The translations under genes were made by a program, and so were the position numbers. Below are positions 8,965 to 17,351 of a DNA stretch of 51,543 nucleotides, in pieces (the stretch's first letter is position 1; the number at the start of each line of letters is the position of its first letter). The DNA is from Planctomycetota bacterium (GTDB taxonomy: Bacteria > Planctomycetota > MHYJ01 > WSZJ01), in contig JACPRD010000152.1 of assembly GCA_016190145.1 (NCBI GenBank), forward strand, positions 1-51,543, read 5' to 3'. The notes under the pieces are model-generated. The model was not told the DNA's origin. It ran no database searches and was given only the letters and a program-made list of their open reading frames with translations.

Positions 8965-10515
8965 GTGCAGCTTGGCGTCGTCGAAAACCTGTCCTACTTC
9001 GCGCCGGAGATCCTTCTCACGGTCGTGATCGCGGCGGTCATCCTCGTGGACCTCACGAAGCCGCCGCCGGGAAGCCGCCTCGTGTCGCGCCTCGCGGCGA
9101 CGGGCCTCGCGGCGACCCTGTTCATGCTCATCCTCTCGTACGCCGAGCTCGAGCTGAAACAGCGCACCCGCGTCTTCCTCTTCGCCGACACGTTCGTCGT
9201 CGACCCGTTCGGCCTCTTCTTCAAGACCGTCGGCTGCGTCTGCGCCTTCCTCGTCGCCCTCTTCGCCGGCAATGTCCGCAGGATCGAGGCCCACGGCGAA
9301 GGCGAGTTCTACGCCCTCCTCCTCACCACCACCCTCGGCATCTTCCTCATGGCCGGCGCCACCGACCTCGTCGGCCTCGTCGTCGCCATCGAAACCCTCT
9401 CCATCCCCTCGTACGTCCTCGCGGGCTTCTACAAGAAGGACCGCGCTTCCTCCGAAGCCTCCCTGAAATACGTCCTCTTCGGCGCCACGGCCTCCGGCGC
9501 CATGCTCTTCGGCCTCTCTTACTTCTACGGCCTCGCCGGCACCACGTCCTTCGCGGGCATCGCCCAGCGCATGGGCTCGATCGACGCCCTGACCGCCGGC
9601 ATCATGCTCGGCCTCGTCCTTGTCGGATTCGGCTTCAAGATCTCCGCCGCCCCTTTCCACATGTGGACGCCCGACGTCTACGAGGGCGCCCCCACCGCCG
9701 TCACCGCCTACCTGTCCACCGCTTCCAAGGCCGGTGGCTTCGCCGTCCTCATCCGCTTTTTCTACAACGTCCTCGCCCGGCCCGAGAATCCGGGCGACCC
9801 CATGGGCCCGTGGATCCCGATCGGCGACCCGGGGTGGACCCAGTTCGTCGCGGTCCTCTCGGTCCTCACCATGACCATTGGAAACCTCGCCGCGTACCGG
9901 CAGACCAACGTCAAGCGCCTCCTCGCCTACTCCTCCATCGCCCACGCCGGCTACATCCTCCTCGGGTTCATCGTCCTCACCGGCGCCGGCCTCATGGCGA
10001 TGCTCTTCTACGTCGCCGTCTACGTCTTCATGAACCTCGGCGCCTTCCTCACGGTGATCGCGGTTTCCGAAGCGGGGGGCGGCGAGGAGCTGTCGGACTT
10101 CCGCGGGCTCGGCTGGCGCGCGCCGTTCCTCGGCGTGGCGATGGGCGCGTTCCTGTTCTCGCTCACGGGCCTTCCGCCCCTCAGCGGGTTCGTCGGAAAG
10201 GTCTACCTGTTCGCCGCCCTGATCGACCAGGGCTGGGTGTGGCTGGCGGTCATCGCCGCGCTGAACAGCGCGGTGTCGCTCTATTACTACGTGCGGGTCG
10301 TGAAGACCATGTGGCTCGAGGGCATTCCGCGCAACGACGCCGACGTGATCCCGTTCCGCGTCGGGTCGTACAACGGGTTCCTTCTGGCGGTCTGCCTCGT
10401 TCCGACGATCCTGTTCGGGATCTACTGGGCGCCGCTCGAGCGGCTGGCGAAGTACAGCGTCGGCGCGAACGTGACGCAGCCGGCGCCGAAGGCCGGAGCG
10501 AAGCCCGTCCATTGA
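8965..10515 (+). CDS. nuoN: NADH-quinone oxidoreductase subunit N
   Basis: Subunit N (ND2 homologue), the third antiporter-like subunit. It starts with GTG and has 516 residues. Visible motifs are ATDLVGLVVAIETLSIPSYVLAGFY (helix-5 glutamate), GFGFKISAAPFHMWTPDVYEGAPT (pump lysine) and TNVKRLLAYSSIAHAGYILLG. The middle of the gene uses very C-rich third positions, as do parts of nuoL. The stop overlaps the arginase start by 4 nt (TTGA). All seven membrane subunits are now accounted for, and none of the hydrophilic subunits B, C, D, E, F, G or I is in the window. Confidence 0.96.
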   Translation: MQLGVVENLSYFAPEILLTVVIAAVILVDLTKPPPGSRLVSRLAATGLAATLFMLILSYAELELKQRTRVFLFADTFVVDPFGLFFKTVGCVCAFLVALFAGNVRRIEAHGEGEFYALLLTTTLGIFLMAGATDLVGLVVAIETLSIPSYVLAGFYKKDRASSEASLKYVLFGATASGAMLFGLSYFYGLAGTTSFAGIAQRMGSIDALTAGIMLGLVLVGFGFKISAAPFHMWTPDVYEGAPTAVTAYLSTASKAGGFAVLIRFFYNVLARPENPGDPMGPWIPIGDPGWTQFVAVLSVLTMTIGNLAAYRQTNVKRLLAYSSIAHAGYILLGFIVLTGAGLMAMLFYVAVYVFMNLGAFLTVIAVSEAGGGEELSDFRGLGWRAPFLGVAMGAFLFSLTGLPPLSGFVGKVYLFAALIDQGWVWLAVIAALNSAVSLYYYVRVVKTMWLEGIPRNDADVIPFRVGSYNGFLLAVCLVPTILFGIYWAPLERLAKYSVGANVTQPAPKAGAKPVH

Positions 10516-11405
10516 AGATCCGCATCATCGGCGTCCCGATGGACCTCGGCGGCGACCGCCGCGGCGTCGACATGGGACCTTCGGCCATCCGCTACGCCGA
10601 CCTCGAAGAACACCTCGAGAAAATCGGCCACAAGGTCGAGGACACCGGCGACATCCCGGTGCCGATCCCTGAGAGCCGGATCATCAAGGACCCGACCGCG
10701 AAGTTCCTGCCTGAGATCGTGAAGGCGAACAAGGCGCTCGCGGACGCCGTGGCGAAGTCGCTCAAGGACGGCTACTTCCCGCTGGTGCTCGGCGGCGACC
10801 ACTCGATCGCGGTCGGATCGCTCTGGGGCGTGACGCGCGTCCGGAAGACCGTCGGCGTCCTCTGGATGGACGCGCACGGTGACTTCAACACCCCGGAAAC
10901 CTCCCCCACCGGCAACATCCACGGCATGCCCCTCGCCGCCGCCCTCGGCCGCGGCCGCGAATCGCTCGTCAAGAACGAGGACGCTTCCAGCCGCATCAAC
11001 CCCACCAACGTCGTCCTCGTCGGCATCCGCGACCTCGACCCGCTCGAGAAACGCGCTCTCCGGAACGCCGGCCTCCACGTCTTCACCATGCACGAGATCG
11101 ACCGCTACGGCATGCCCGCCGTCATCGAGAAGGCCCTGGCCCATTTCCAGGGATGCGACCACATCCACCTCTCCTTCGACATGGACGTCATCGACCCCGA
11201 CGAGGCCCCGGGCGTCGGCACCGCCGTCCCGGGAGGGATCACCGCGCGCGAAGCCCACCTCGCCCTCGAGATGATCGCGGAGACCCACCGCATCAGCTCG
11301 ATGGACCTCGTCGAAGTCAACCCGATCCTCGACGAGCGCAACCGGACCGCCGTCCTCGCCACCGAGATGATCGCTTCGGCGCTCGGCAGCCGGATCCTCG
11401 ATTGA
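10512..11405 (+). CDS. rocF: Arginase
   Basis: Predicted arginase (ureohydrolase fold), cleaving L-arginine to ornithine and urea with a dinuclear manganese site. The TTG at 10512 gives 297 residues, the normal bacterial length, and an N-terminus (KIRIIGVPMDLGGDRRGVDMGPSAIR) that fits the family. Metal ligands are present: the His of GGDHS (97), the D-x-H-x-D of WMDAHGDFNTP, and the two Asp of SFDMDVIDPDEAPG. The latter segment and GNIHGMPLA are typical of true arginases rather than agmatinases. The start overlaps the nuoN stop (TTGA), so it is likely translated from the nuo transcript, an unusual neighbour. No ribosome site is obvious. Confidence 0.92.
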   Translation: MKIRIIGVPMDLGGDRRGVDMGPSAIRYADLEEHLEKIGHKVEDTGDIPVPIPESRIIKDPTAKFLPEIVKANKALADAVAKSLKDGYFPLVLGGDHSIAVGSLWGVTRVRKTVGVLWMDAHGDFNTPETSPTGNIHGMPLAAALGRGRESLVKNEDASSRINPTNVVLVGIRDLDPLEKRALRNAGLHVFTMHEIDRYGMPAVIEKALAHFQGCDHIHLSFDMDVIDPDEAPGVGTAVPGGITAREAHLALEMIAETHRISSMDLVEVNPILDERNRTAVLATEMIASALGSRILD

Positions 11406-11415
11406 AGACGTCGAG

Positions 11416-11560
11416 GGGTCCAGGGTCGAGCGTCGAGAAGGGCGTCGATCAAGGCTGCCGATTTGCAGGAGCCCGTCAGGCCGCCTCGGCGCCGCAAACT
11501 TCAGGCTCCCCAGAATCCCCGGTCACTGCCTTTCTCGACCCTCAGCCCTCAGCCCTGCCC
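11416..11560. terminator. Possible bidirectional terminator between arginase and lysA
   Basis: The spacer between these convergent genes contains an imperfect long-range inverted repeat. The left arm (about 11416-11442, gtccagggtcgagcgtcgag core) mirrors the right arm (about 11529-11560, ctcgaccctcagccctcagc core). The right arm enters the last codons of lysA. No long T-run is present. A role in ending both transcripts is inferred from position only; it may instead be a dispersed intergenic repeat. Confidence 0.35.
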
Positions 11561-12790
11561 GACCTCGTTCTCCACCACCTGGTCGAATGTCTGCCGCCGC
11601 CGCACGAGCCGCAGCTTGCCGCCCTCCTCGTGCATGACCTCCGGCGCCTGCGGATACGAGTTGTAGTTGATCGTCGACATCGCGGCGCAATAGGCCCCCG
11701 CGCCGCCCACCACGACCAGATCCCCGACACAGGGCCGCGGCACGTCGCGCGGCGCCAGCGCCTCCGGGTCCCCCGGCGCGGGCGTCAGGATGTCCCCCGA
11801 CTCGCAGCAGGGGCCCACGAAGACCACTTTCGCCGCATCGCGCCCTTCTCCGCCCAGCACGTCGATCGGATGCTGCGCCCCGTAGAGCGACGGCCGCGTG
11901 ACCTCGTTCATCCCCGTGTCGAGCTTCGCGAAGACGTACCCGTCCTTCCCCGTGTCCACCACGTCGATCACGGTCGCCACCACGCAGCCGGCGTTCGCCA
12001 CGAGCGCGGTGCCGGGCTCGATCTCCACGTGAAGCTCCCGCCCCGTCCGCTCGCGGAAGTCCATGAACTCCTGCTTCATGTGCGCGCCCACGTCCTGCAG
12101 GTCCGTCGACTTCTCGGAGGGCATCCGCGCCACCTTGAACCCGCCTCCGAGATTCAGCACGCGCGCGTCCGGCAGCCGCCCCGCAATCCCCAGGCTCATC
12201 CGCGCCACACGCTTCCAGACCACCGGATCCGTCCCGCTTCCAATGTGCGTGTGCATCCGCGTCAACCTGAGCCCGTGCAGCGCGGCGAGCGCCTTCGCCT
12301 CGTCGAGATGCTCGTGCCAGATCCCGAAGCTCGATCCCGGCCCGCCCACGTTCGTGCGGTTCGTCGAACCGCTTCCAAGACCCGGGTTGATCCGGATCGA
12401 CGCCTCGCGCCCCGGGAACAGCTTCCCGAAATTCTCGAGCTGCGTGAGCGAGCAGGCGTTGTAGAGCACGCCGCGATCGACCACCGACTGGAGACCGCGC
12501 GCCGGGGCCTGGCTCGTGAGCTGGATCCGGCCGGGCTCGAATCCCGCGCGGATCGCGCGCTCGACTTCGTGTTCGCTGGAAGCGTCGACATGGAGGCCGA
12601 GGCCGAGGAACAGCCTGAGGACGGAGTGGCTGGGATTGGCCTTCATGGCGTAGCGGAGGGTGAACCCGAAGGCGTTCGGAAACGCCAGGGCGTTCCGCGC
12701 GGCCGCCTCCAGCGTGGAGCGGTCGTAGACGTAGCAGGGGGTGCCGAATTCCTCGCGGACGGCCGCGGCGGTGGCCTGGGTCAGGAACAT
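11549..12790 (-). CDS. lysA: Diaminopimelate decarboxylase
   Basis: PLP-dependent decarboxylase of fold type III, converting meso-diaminopimelate to L-lysine in the cytoplasm. The 413-residue length suits LysA. Visible sites are RYAMKANP with the PLP lysine (about 50), HTHIGSGTD, the glycine-rich NLGGGFKV phosphate loop, EPGTALVANAG, and PCCESGDIL with the catalytic cysteine contributed across the dimer. GAYCAAMSTINYNSYPQAPEV follows near the C-terminus. Ornithine or arginine decarboxylase is possible within the superfamily, but CESGD and the C-terminal tyrosine motif favour DAP. The gene is convergent with the arginase gene and lies about 130 bp downstream of an FG-GAP gene on the same strand. 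Confidence 0.9.
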   Translation of the reverse strand: MFLTQATAAAVREEFGTPCYVYDRSTLEAAARNALAFPNAFGFTLRYAMKANPSHSVLRLFLGLGLHVDASSEHEVERAIRAGFEPGRIQLTSQAPARGLQSVVDRGVLYNACSLTQLENFGKLFPGREASIRINPGLGSGSTNRTNVGGPGSSFGIWHEHLDEAKALAALHGLRLTRMHTHIGSGTDPVVWKRVARMSLGIAGRLPDARVLNLGGGFKVARMPSEKSTDLQDVGAHMKQEFMDFRERTGRELHVEIEPGTALVANAGCVVATVIDVVDTGKDGYVFAKLDTGMNEVTRPSLYGAQHPIDVLGGEGRDAAKVVFVGPCCESGDILTPAPGDPEALAPRDVPRPCVGDLVVVGGAGAYCAAMSTINYNSYPQAPEVMHEEGGKLRLVRRRQTFDQVVENEVGQG

Positions 12791-12851
12791 AGGGGGCGCA
12801 TTGTACAGGTGCGGGCGGGGCGATCCAGCGGCGAGTCTCGGGCCGCGTGCC

Positions 12852-12917
12852 TCGTTCCTCGTTTCTCGTTACGTGCCCCGTCGCTGGACGGAACGAGTAA
12901 CGAGAAACGATGAACGA
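12852..12917. repeat. Inverted repeat of TCGTTTCTCGTT type (possible terminator)
   Basis: Arms 12852-12872 and 12897-12917 are near-perfect reverse complements (tcgttcctcgtttctcgtta against taacgagaaacgatgaacga), with a 24-nt loop. It sits directly after the stop of the minus-strand FG-GAP gene and before lysA, so it could end that transcript. The repetitive word structure also suggests a dispersed intergenic repeat. Confidence 0.55.
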
Positions 12918-12921
12918 TCTC

Positions 12922-14463
12922 TCAGCGGCTGACGAGGATCCGCAAGCGGTCCGACCAGCGGAACATGAGGTCCGCCTTGCCGTCCCCGTTAAAGTCCCAC
13001 ACGTCGACGCCGCGCGGCGGGTCGGGCTTCCCCTCGTCGTCCTTGTCGTTGATCTGCAGCTTGAACAGATCCGTCTTGTCGAAATCCACCGGCGCGTCCT
13101 TCATCAGCGTCTTGACCGATTTCCCCCTCGCCCCCGACAGCCAGCCGTCGCTGTCGAGGCGGAGAACGTCCTTGCGGCCGTCGCCGTCGAAGTCGCCGTT
13201 GAATCGAAGCTGAGGCATGCCGCCGCCCTGGTTCATCTTGTCGACGTCGACGTAGAGCGTCTCCTTGTAGTCGTACTCAGGCGAGAAGGACTGGGTCTTG
13301 CGGTCGAAGAGGAACACGTAGTAGTCGATGGGGACGGACTGGAAGGCGACCTTGCCGAGGTTGGAGAGGGTGCCGGTCTCGAAGGAGTTCACGACGATGT
13401 CGTCGAAGCCGTCGGCGTTGAGGTCGCCGATGAAGGGATTGATGGAGATTCCGGGAAGGGAGATGCGCCAGGTCGGGTAGGTCTGGATCGGCTGGCCCGA
13501 GTTGCCGAGGTACATGTAGTAATCGGTCTTGATCGCCCCGACGTTGGCGAGTTCGCCGGCCGTGTAGCTCGCGACGAAATCCACGCCGCCGCCGCGGTTC
13601 AGCTCGGCCAGGTAGGTGATCGCGGTCGAGATCTGGTCCTTCTTCTCGCGCTGCTGGAGGAAGGCGAGCTGGAACTGTCCGCTCGGCTCGCGCGGGAACG
13701 ACAGGACGTCCGCGCCATTGACCTTCTCCGTGCCCTGCAGGAAGTACACGAACTGGTCCTTGAAGATGTAGCAGACGTCGGTCTTGAAGTCGCCGTTCAC
13801 GTCGCGCGTCTCGACGCGCGGAAGGGACTTCACGATGCGCAGGTACGCCGCCCCGCCCTCCTCGGCTTTCGAGGTCGTTTTCATGCTCAGGGTGAACACG
13901 CGCCCGTAAACGCCGGGTTTCGTCTGCACGTAGAGCTTGTAGCTGTCGTGCTGCGGGAGGAGCAGGTCGGTGAGACCGTCGAAGTCCAGGTCGAGCGGCC
14001 ACCACCAGAACGGCAGCGAATCGTCCTGGGGCAGGTCGAAGAAGGTCGGGTTCATCAGCAGGCGCTTCGCCTCGAGCCCGTACACGCGGTCCTTGTGTTC
14101 CCACACGAACGCCCCCGAGGCGGCCAGGTACCCGATTTCATTGCCGGGGGCCTCCGTGTGGTTCCCGACGATCAGGACCGCCGCTTCCGCCGGCACGACC
14201 CACGTCTGGTCCGGCTTGCCGTCGAGGGGCGCGCCGGGCCGGTGCCACTTCACGGAAATGTACCGCGTCGCGGGTTTGCCGGCGTCGTGGGAGAAGCTGC
14301 TGTGGGTGACGATGAGGTCGAGGAGGCCGTCCTTGTCGAGGTCGTAGGGGATGACGTCCTGGATCTTGCCCTGGTAGCGCGAGGTGCCCTCGTTGAAGCG
14401 GTCCTTGTGGAGTTCCTGGGCGGAGGCGGAGAGGGCGAGGGCGAGGAAGAGGACGGGTCGCAT
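12922..14463 (-). CDS. Secreted FG-GAP/VCBS repeat protein
   Basis: A 513-residue exported protein. The ATG at 14463 gives a compact signal peptide (MRPVLFLALALSASAQE); an ATG three codons upstream (14472) is an alternative. Six calcium-loop motifs of the D-x-[DN]-x-D-x-x-x-D type are spread along it: DLDKDGLLDL, DLDFDGLTDL, DVNGDFKTDV, DLNADGFDDI, DFDGDGRKDV and DFNGDGKADL. This marks FG-GAP (beta-propeller blade) repeats. Such proteins are extracellular or periplasmic and often mediate adhesion or binding. No catalytic domain or anchor is seen. A second, unrelated-looking FG-GAP gene lies at 42186-43337. Confidence 0.85.
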   Translation of the reverse strand: MRPVLFLALALSASAQELHKDRFNEGTSRYQGKIQDVIPYDLDKDGLLDLIVTHSSFSHDAGKPATRYISVKWHRPGAPLDGKPDQTWVVPAEAAVLIVGNHTEAPGNEIGYLAASGAFVWEHKDRVYGLEAKRLLMNPTFFDLPQDDSLPFWWWPLDLDFDGLTDLLLPQHDSYKLYVQTKPGVYGRVFTLSMKTTSKAEEGGAAYLRIVKSLPRVETRDVNGDFKTDVCYIFKDQFVYFLQGTEKVNGADVLSFPREPSGQFQLAFLQQREKKDQISTAITYLAELNRGGGVDFVASYTAGELANVGAIKTDYYMYLGNSGQPIQTYPTWRISLPGISINPFIGDLNADGFDDIVVNSFETGTLSNLGKVAFQSVPIDYYVFLFDRKTQSFSPEYDYKETLYVDVDKMNQGGGMPQLRFNGDFDGDGRKDVLRLDSDGWLSGARGKSVKTLMKDAPVDFDKTDLFKLQINDKDDEGKPDPPRGVDVWDFNGDGKADLMFRWSDRLRILVSR

Positions 14464-14472
14464 GGGCGCCAT

Positions 14473-14810
14473 GGTATCAGAGTCTGAGAGACATTCGCGT
14501 GCCGCCCCTCGCGTCACGTCCTGCACCGCGCGTTTCAGGGTGGCGGTTGAGTCGTGGTCCCTCGACGCGCGGTGCAGGCCGGCCGCTCGGGCCGTCCCGC
14601 GACTGTCTCTCAGACTCTGCGGGACAGCGCGCGGGATGCCGCCGGCTTCGTACGATGGGATCAGCTCGTCGAGTTCCACCTCAGCAGGTTGCAGGCAATG
14701 ACGGCCCGGAGGACGGCGCATCTGACCTTGGGTGCGGATCGGACAGAGAAGTGGTCGAGGCCATTGAGGCATTTGAAGTTTGCGTTGGATCGCTGGTTCA
14801 CCAGAACCGG
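14473..14810. other. 338-bp gene-free spacer with nested palindrome
   Basis: No coding region can be supported here. The left part (14479-14618) is a nested inverted repeat described separately. The right part (about 14640-14810) gives a short forward peptide (ALDRWFTRTGY and flanks) that might be a decayed transposase, but I cannot match it to a family. The C-terminus of the neighbouring lipoprotein begins at 14811 on the minus strand. Confidence 0.5.
14479..14618. repeat. Nested 140-bp imperfect palindrome
   Basis: The outer arms 14479-14493 and 14604-14618 are exact 15-bp reverse complements (agagtctgagagaca). The inner arms 14520-14532 and 14566-14578 are exact 13-bp reverse complements (cctgcaccgcgcg). 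The sequence between outer and inner arms also pairs partly. The structure lies upstream of the FG-GAP gene start and downstream of the lipoprotein stop. It could be a MITE-like element, a strong transcript hairpin or an IS remnant. Confidence 0.6.
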
Positions 14811-15722
14811 CTACTCGCAGGAGCGCGCTGCGCCGGCGCGTTCGACGGGGTCGCCGGAACCGCGCAGGCGCCGGTAGTGGTCGCGCGGGGCGCGGGTCCA
14901 GAAGCGTCTGCCGTCCCAGGTGATCCAGCCGCGGTTGGCGGCGATCCACTGATCGGCGAGGTCCTGTTCGGGGGCGGGGTCGTTGCCGGGGTGGAGGGCG
15001 AAACGAAGGCGGGAGCGGACGAGCCAGAGGGCGAGGGGGGCGAGGTGGAGGCGGCCGTGGGGGGCGGGTTCGCCGCGGAGTTTCCGGAAGAGGGTGTCTT
15101 CCTCGCGGAGGGCGCGGGCGAGTTCGGCGGCGGCGGTGGAGGGGTCGGGGTTGTCCACGTCGTAGCCGGCGCCGGCGAGGCTGCGCGCGGCGAGGGTGTC
15201 GAGGTCGTCCTCCAGGCGGGAGGCGACTTCGAGTCGCCAGGAATCGAAATCGTCGCCGGACCAGGAGGCGCCGGTGAGGGCCTTGAGCCACGCGTGGGCG
15301 ATGGGCTCGCACGGATGGAGTTCCAGACCGCGGTAGAGGACGAGGAGCGGGTGGGCGTGTCCGGCCGAAATCCGCTCGAGGCTCTCGGCGTCGTAGCTGA
15401 TCCAGAGATCGGTCAGGCTCTCGACGGTCCGCCAGGCGCGGCGCCAGCGGATCTCGCCGGTCACGCCCTCCAGGCGGGCGCGGACTTCCGGATCCTGCTG
15501 AGTGGCGGCGATGGAGTCGAGCTGGGTCAGCTCCGCCTCGGCGAGGGCGGCCAGCTCGCGCGTCGCCTGCTCCCGGACCGCGCAGTCCTCCGATCTCAGC
15601 CGGGGCAGGAAATCTTCCGCGGCCCACGGGGGCAGTTCGGGCGCGGGTTCGGGCGGCAGCGGTTCCGGCGCGCGCATCGCGCAGCCGGCCAGCAACGGGA
15701 CCAGCAGAAACATCGGGCGCAT
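14811..15722 (-). CDS. Lipoprotein of the tandem HEAT-like family, copy 3
   Basis: A 303-residue protein with a lipoprotein signal (FLLVPLLAGC, lipobox Cys near residue 14) and a proline-rich linker. A helical HEAT-like stretch follows (FLPRLRSEDCAVREQATRELAAL). Near the C-terminus is IAANRGWITWDGRRF, a motif shared with the two genes upstream on the same strand. It is shorter than its relatives because it ends soon after this motif and lacks the second helical half. I do not recognise a named family for the whole protein. The arrangement suggests tandem duplication and divergence, with this copy becoming membrane-anchored through lipid. Confidence 0.75.
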   Translation of the reverse strand: MRPMFLLVPLLAGCAMRAPEPLPPEPAPELPPWAAEDFLPRLRSEDCAVREQATRELAALAEAELTQLDSIAATQQDPEVRARLEGVTGEIRWRRAWRTVESLTDLWISYDAESLERISAGHAHPLLVLYRGLELHPCEPIAHAWLKALTGASWSGDDFDSWRLEVASRLEDDLDTLAARSLAGAGYDVDNPDPSTAAAELARALREEDTLFRKLRGEPAPHGRLHLAPLALWLVRSRLRFALHPGNDPAPEQDLADQWIAANRGWITWDGRRFWTRAPRDHYRRLRGSGDPVERAGAARSCE

Positions 15723-15774
15723 AGGCTTTCCCGCAGATCAATCCCCCGGCGCCAAGTTACCAGAACGGGGGCGC

Positions 15775-17343
15775 TTACCGTCGCCACTTTCCCGCGGCCG
15801 CGTCCCACCGGTACCGCGACAGCCCCTTCCCCCACTCCTTCCAGGCCGCGGCGTCCGTCGACTCCGGAACGTATTCGAAAACCGCGCGCAGCGCCTCCGC
15901 GGCCGCCGGCCCGTTGACGTATCCGACCTCGCAGGCGTCTCCGATCCCGCGCAGACCTTCGGCGCGCCCGCGGCGCGCGAGGGCGAGGCCGACTTCGAGG
16001 CGGATGAAGCGATTTTCGTAGTCGAGGAAGTGAAGGATGCGGGCGATCTGGGCGTCGTCGCCGAGGGTGGCGACGGCCTGGGCGGCGCGGGCGGCGCGCC
16101 AGGATCCCGTGGAGCCCGACGGGTGGTGTTCGCGGTCCGCGAACCGCAGGGCCGCGTCGGCGTGGCGCGGCTCGCCGACGATCGAGAGGGCGTGGAGGGC
16201 GCGCGTGAGGATTTCCTGGTCGCGCTCTCCGGCGAGCAATTCGACGAGCGCGTCGCCGGTGAAGACCGGTCGGAATTCGGGACGGTTCCAGCTGTCCGCC
16301 AGCCCCGCGAGGAAGGCGCGCGCCTCGGCAGCGGTGGCGGGCGTCCCGGCAGCTCCGAAGAGGGCCGCGACTTCCCAGGGAAAGGCGGCCGCGAACGGGC
16401 GGACGTCTTCGATCACTTCCGCCGCCCAGGGCCGCAGGGCCCGCAGCGCGCCCTGCAGCGCGGCATCGTCGTTTCGCTTCAGGACCAGCAGGTAGTGATC
16501 CTTCCCGGCCTTCGACCCGAATCGCCGCCCGTCCCACGTCACGCAGCCGCGATTGGCGGCGACCCACTGGGCAAACGGGGCGGCTTCGGCGGGGTGTGGC
16601 GCGAAGAGATCCCCGGATCGGGCGCTCTCGCCGAGGGCGGTCTCCATGAGCCAGCGGGCGGAGAGCGACATGGACCGGACCTCCCAGTCGTTCGTCGGCG
16701 AGGGCCAGCCCTTCGCCGATTCCGTCACGAACGCCCTCACGTGCTCCGCCGCGGCGACGTTCGGATCTTCGGCGGCGACGGCGTAGCCGCGCCTGAGCAG
16801 TCCTTCCCGCACGACGTCCGCGAGCGCCCTGCCTTTACGCGCGGCGGAGAAGGCGGCCCAATCCGCGGGATCTTCGCCCGTGGACTCGCCGGTGAGGAGC
16901 TGGAGCCAGACGCGCGCCGCGCGCCGAAGAGGGATCATCGTAAAGTCCACCCAGCACGAGCCGCTGAAGAAGGGGTTCCCGATTTCGAGGTCGCTTTCGA
17001 GCCAGCGCACCAGCACGGGAAGGGCCTCGGCGTCGAGGGCGGCGATTTCAGCGAGCTGGTCGGCCTTGCCATCGGCGATCCGCCGGGCGAGGGCATCGGC
17101 CCGCTCGACCAGGGACCGGTTGCGCAATCGCTGCGCTGCGGCGAGAAGCGCGGCTTTCGCTTCCGGGTCCGCGACTCCGCCGGCCATTTCTTCGATATCG
17201 TCCGCCGATTCGGCAGGCAAGGCATCGAGCTCGCGCTGGGCTCCGGCGCGCACAGCGGGGTCGTCGGAGGCGAGCCTCTCGGCGAAGGAGGGGTCGGCGG
17301 CGGCCGCGGCCGCGGCGAGCAGGAACGCGATCAGGGCTTTCAT
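15775..17343 (-). CDS. Secreted HEAT-like repeat protein, copy 2
   Basis: A 522-residue exported protein with a short signal peptide (MKALIAFLLAAAAAAAD). The first helical repeat (RLASDDPAVRAGAQRELDALP) is typical of HEAT/armadillo-like modules. The centre holds VAANRGCVTWDGRRFGS (about residue 265-281), shared with both neighbouring copies. More alpha-helical repeats follow, including ALRFADREHHPSGSTGSW and LHFLDYENRFIRLEVGLALARRG. The end (WKEWGKGLSRYRWDAAAGKWRR) is tryptophan-rich and matches the end of copy 1. It follows copy 1 after 8 bp, so the two are probably one transcript. No enzymatic motif is seen; a scaffold or binding role is inferred. Confidence 0.75.
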   Translation of the reverse strand: MKALIAFLLAAAAAAADPSFAERLASDDPAVRAGAQRELDALPAESADDIEEMAGGVADPEAKAALLAAAQRLRNRSLVERADALARRIADGKADQLAEIAALDAEALPVLVRWLESDLEIGNPFFSGSCWVDFTMIPLRRAARVWLQLLTGESTGEDPADWAAFSAARKGRALADVVREGLLRRGYAVAAEDPNVAAAEHVRAFVTESAKGWPSPTNDWEVRSMSLSARWLMETALGESARSGDLFAPHPAEAAPFAQWVAANRGCVTWDGRRFGSKAGKDHYLLVLKRNDDAALQGALRALRPWAAEVIEDVRPFAAAFPWEVAALFGAAGTPATAAEARAFLAGLADSWNRPEFRPVFTGDALVELLAGERDQEILTRALHALSIVGEPRHADAALRFADREHHPSGSTGSWRAARAAQAVATLGDDAQIARILHFLDYENRFIRLEVGLALARRGRAEGLRGIGDACEVGYVNGPAAAEALRAVFEYVPESTDAAAWKEWGKGLSRYRWDAAAGKWRR

Positions 17344-17351
17344 GACTCATT

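Noticed and set aside
7527..10511. Forward extension of arginase by nearly 1,000 residues
   Set aside because: The extension is an out-of-frame shadow of nuoM and nuoN. Family similarity starts exactly at TTG 10512.
11153..12913. 586-codon forward frame opposite lysA
   Set aside because: Low-complexity composition and full overlap with a well supported gene.
14640..14810. Possible transposase remnant
   Set aside because: Short peptide with no motif I can match. Kept only as a possibility beside the nested inverted repeat.
14473..15741. N-terminal extension of the FG-GAP protein by over 400 residues
   Set aside because: Arginine- and proline-rich shadow of the lipoprotein gene. The signal peptide at 14463 fixes the start.
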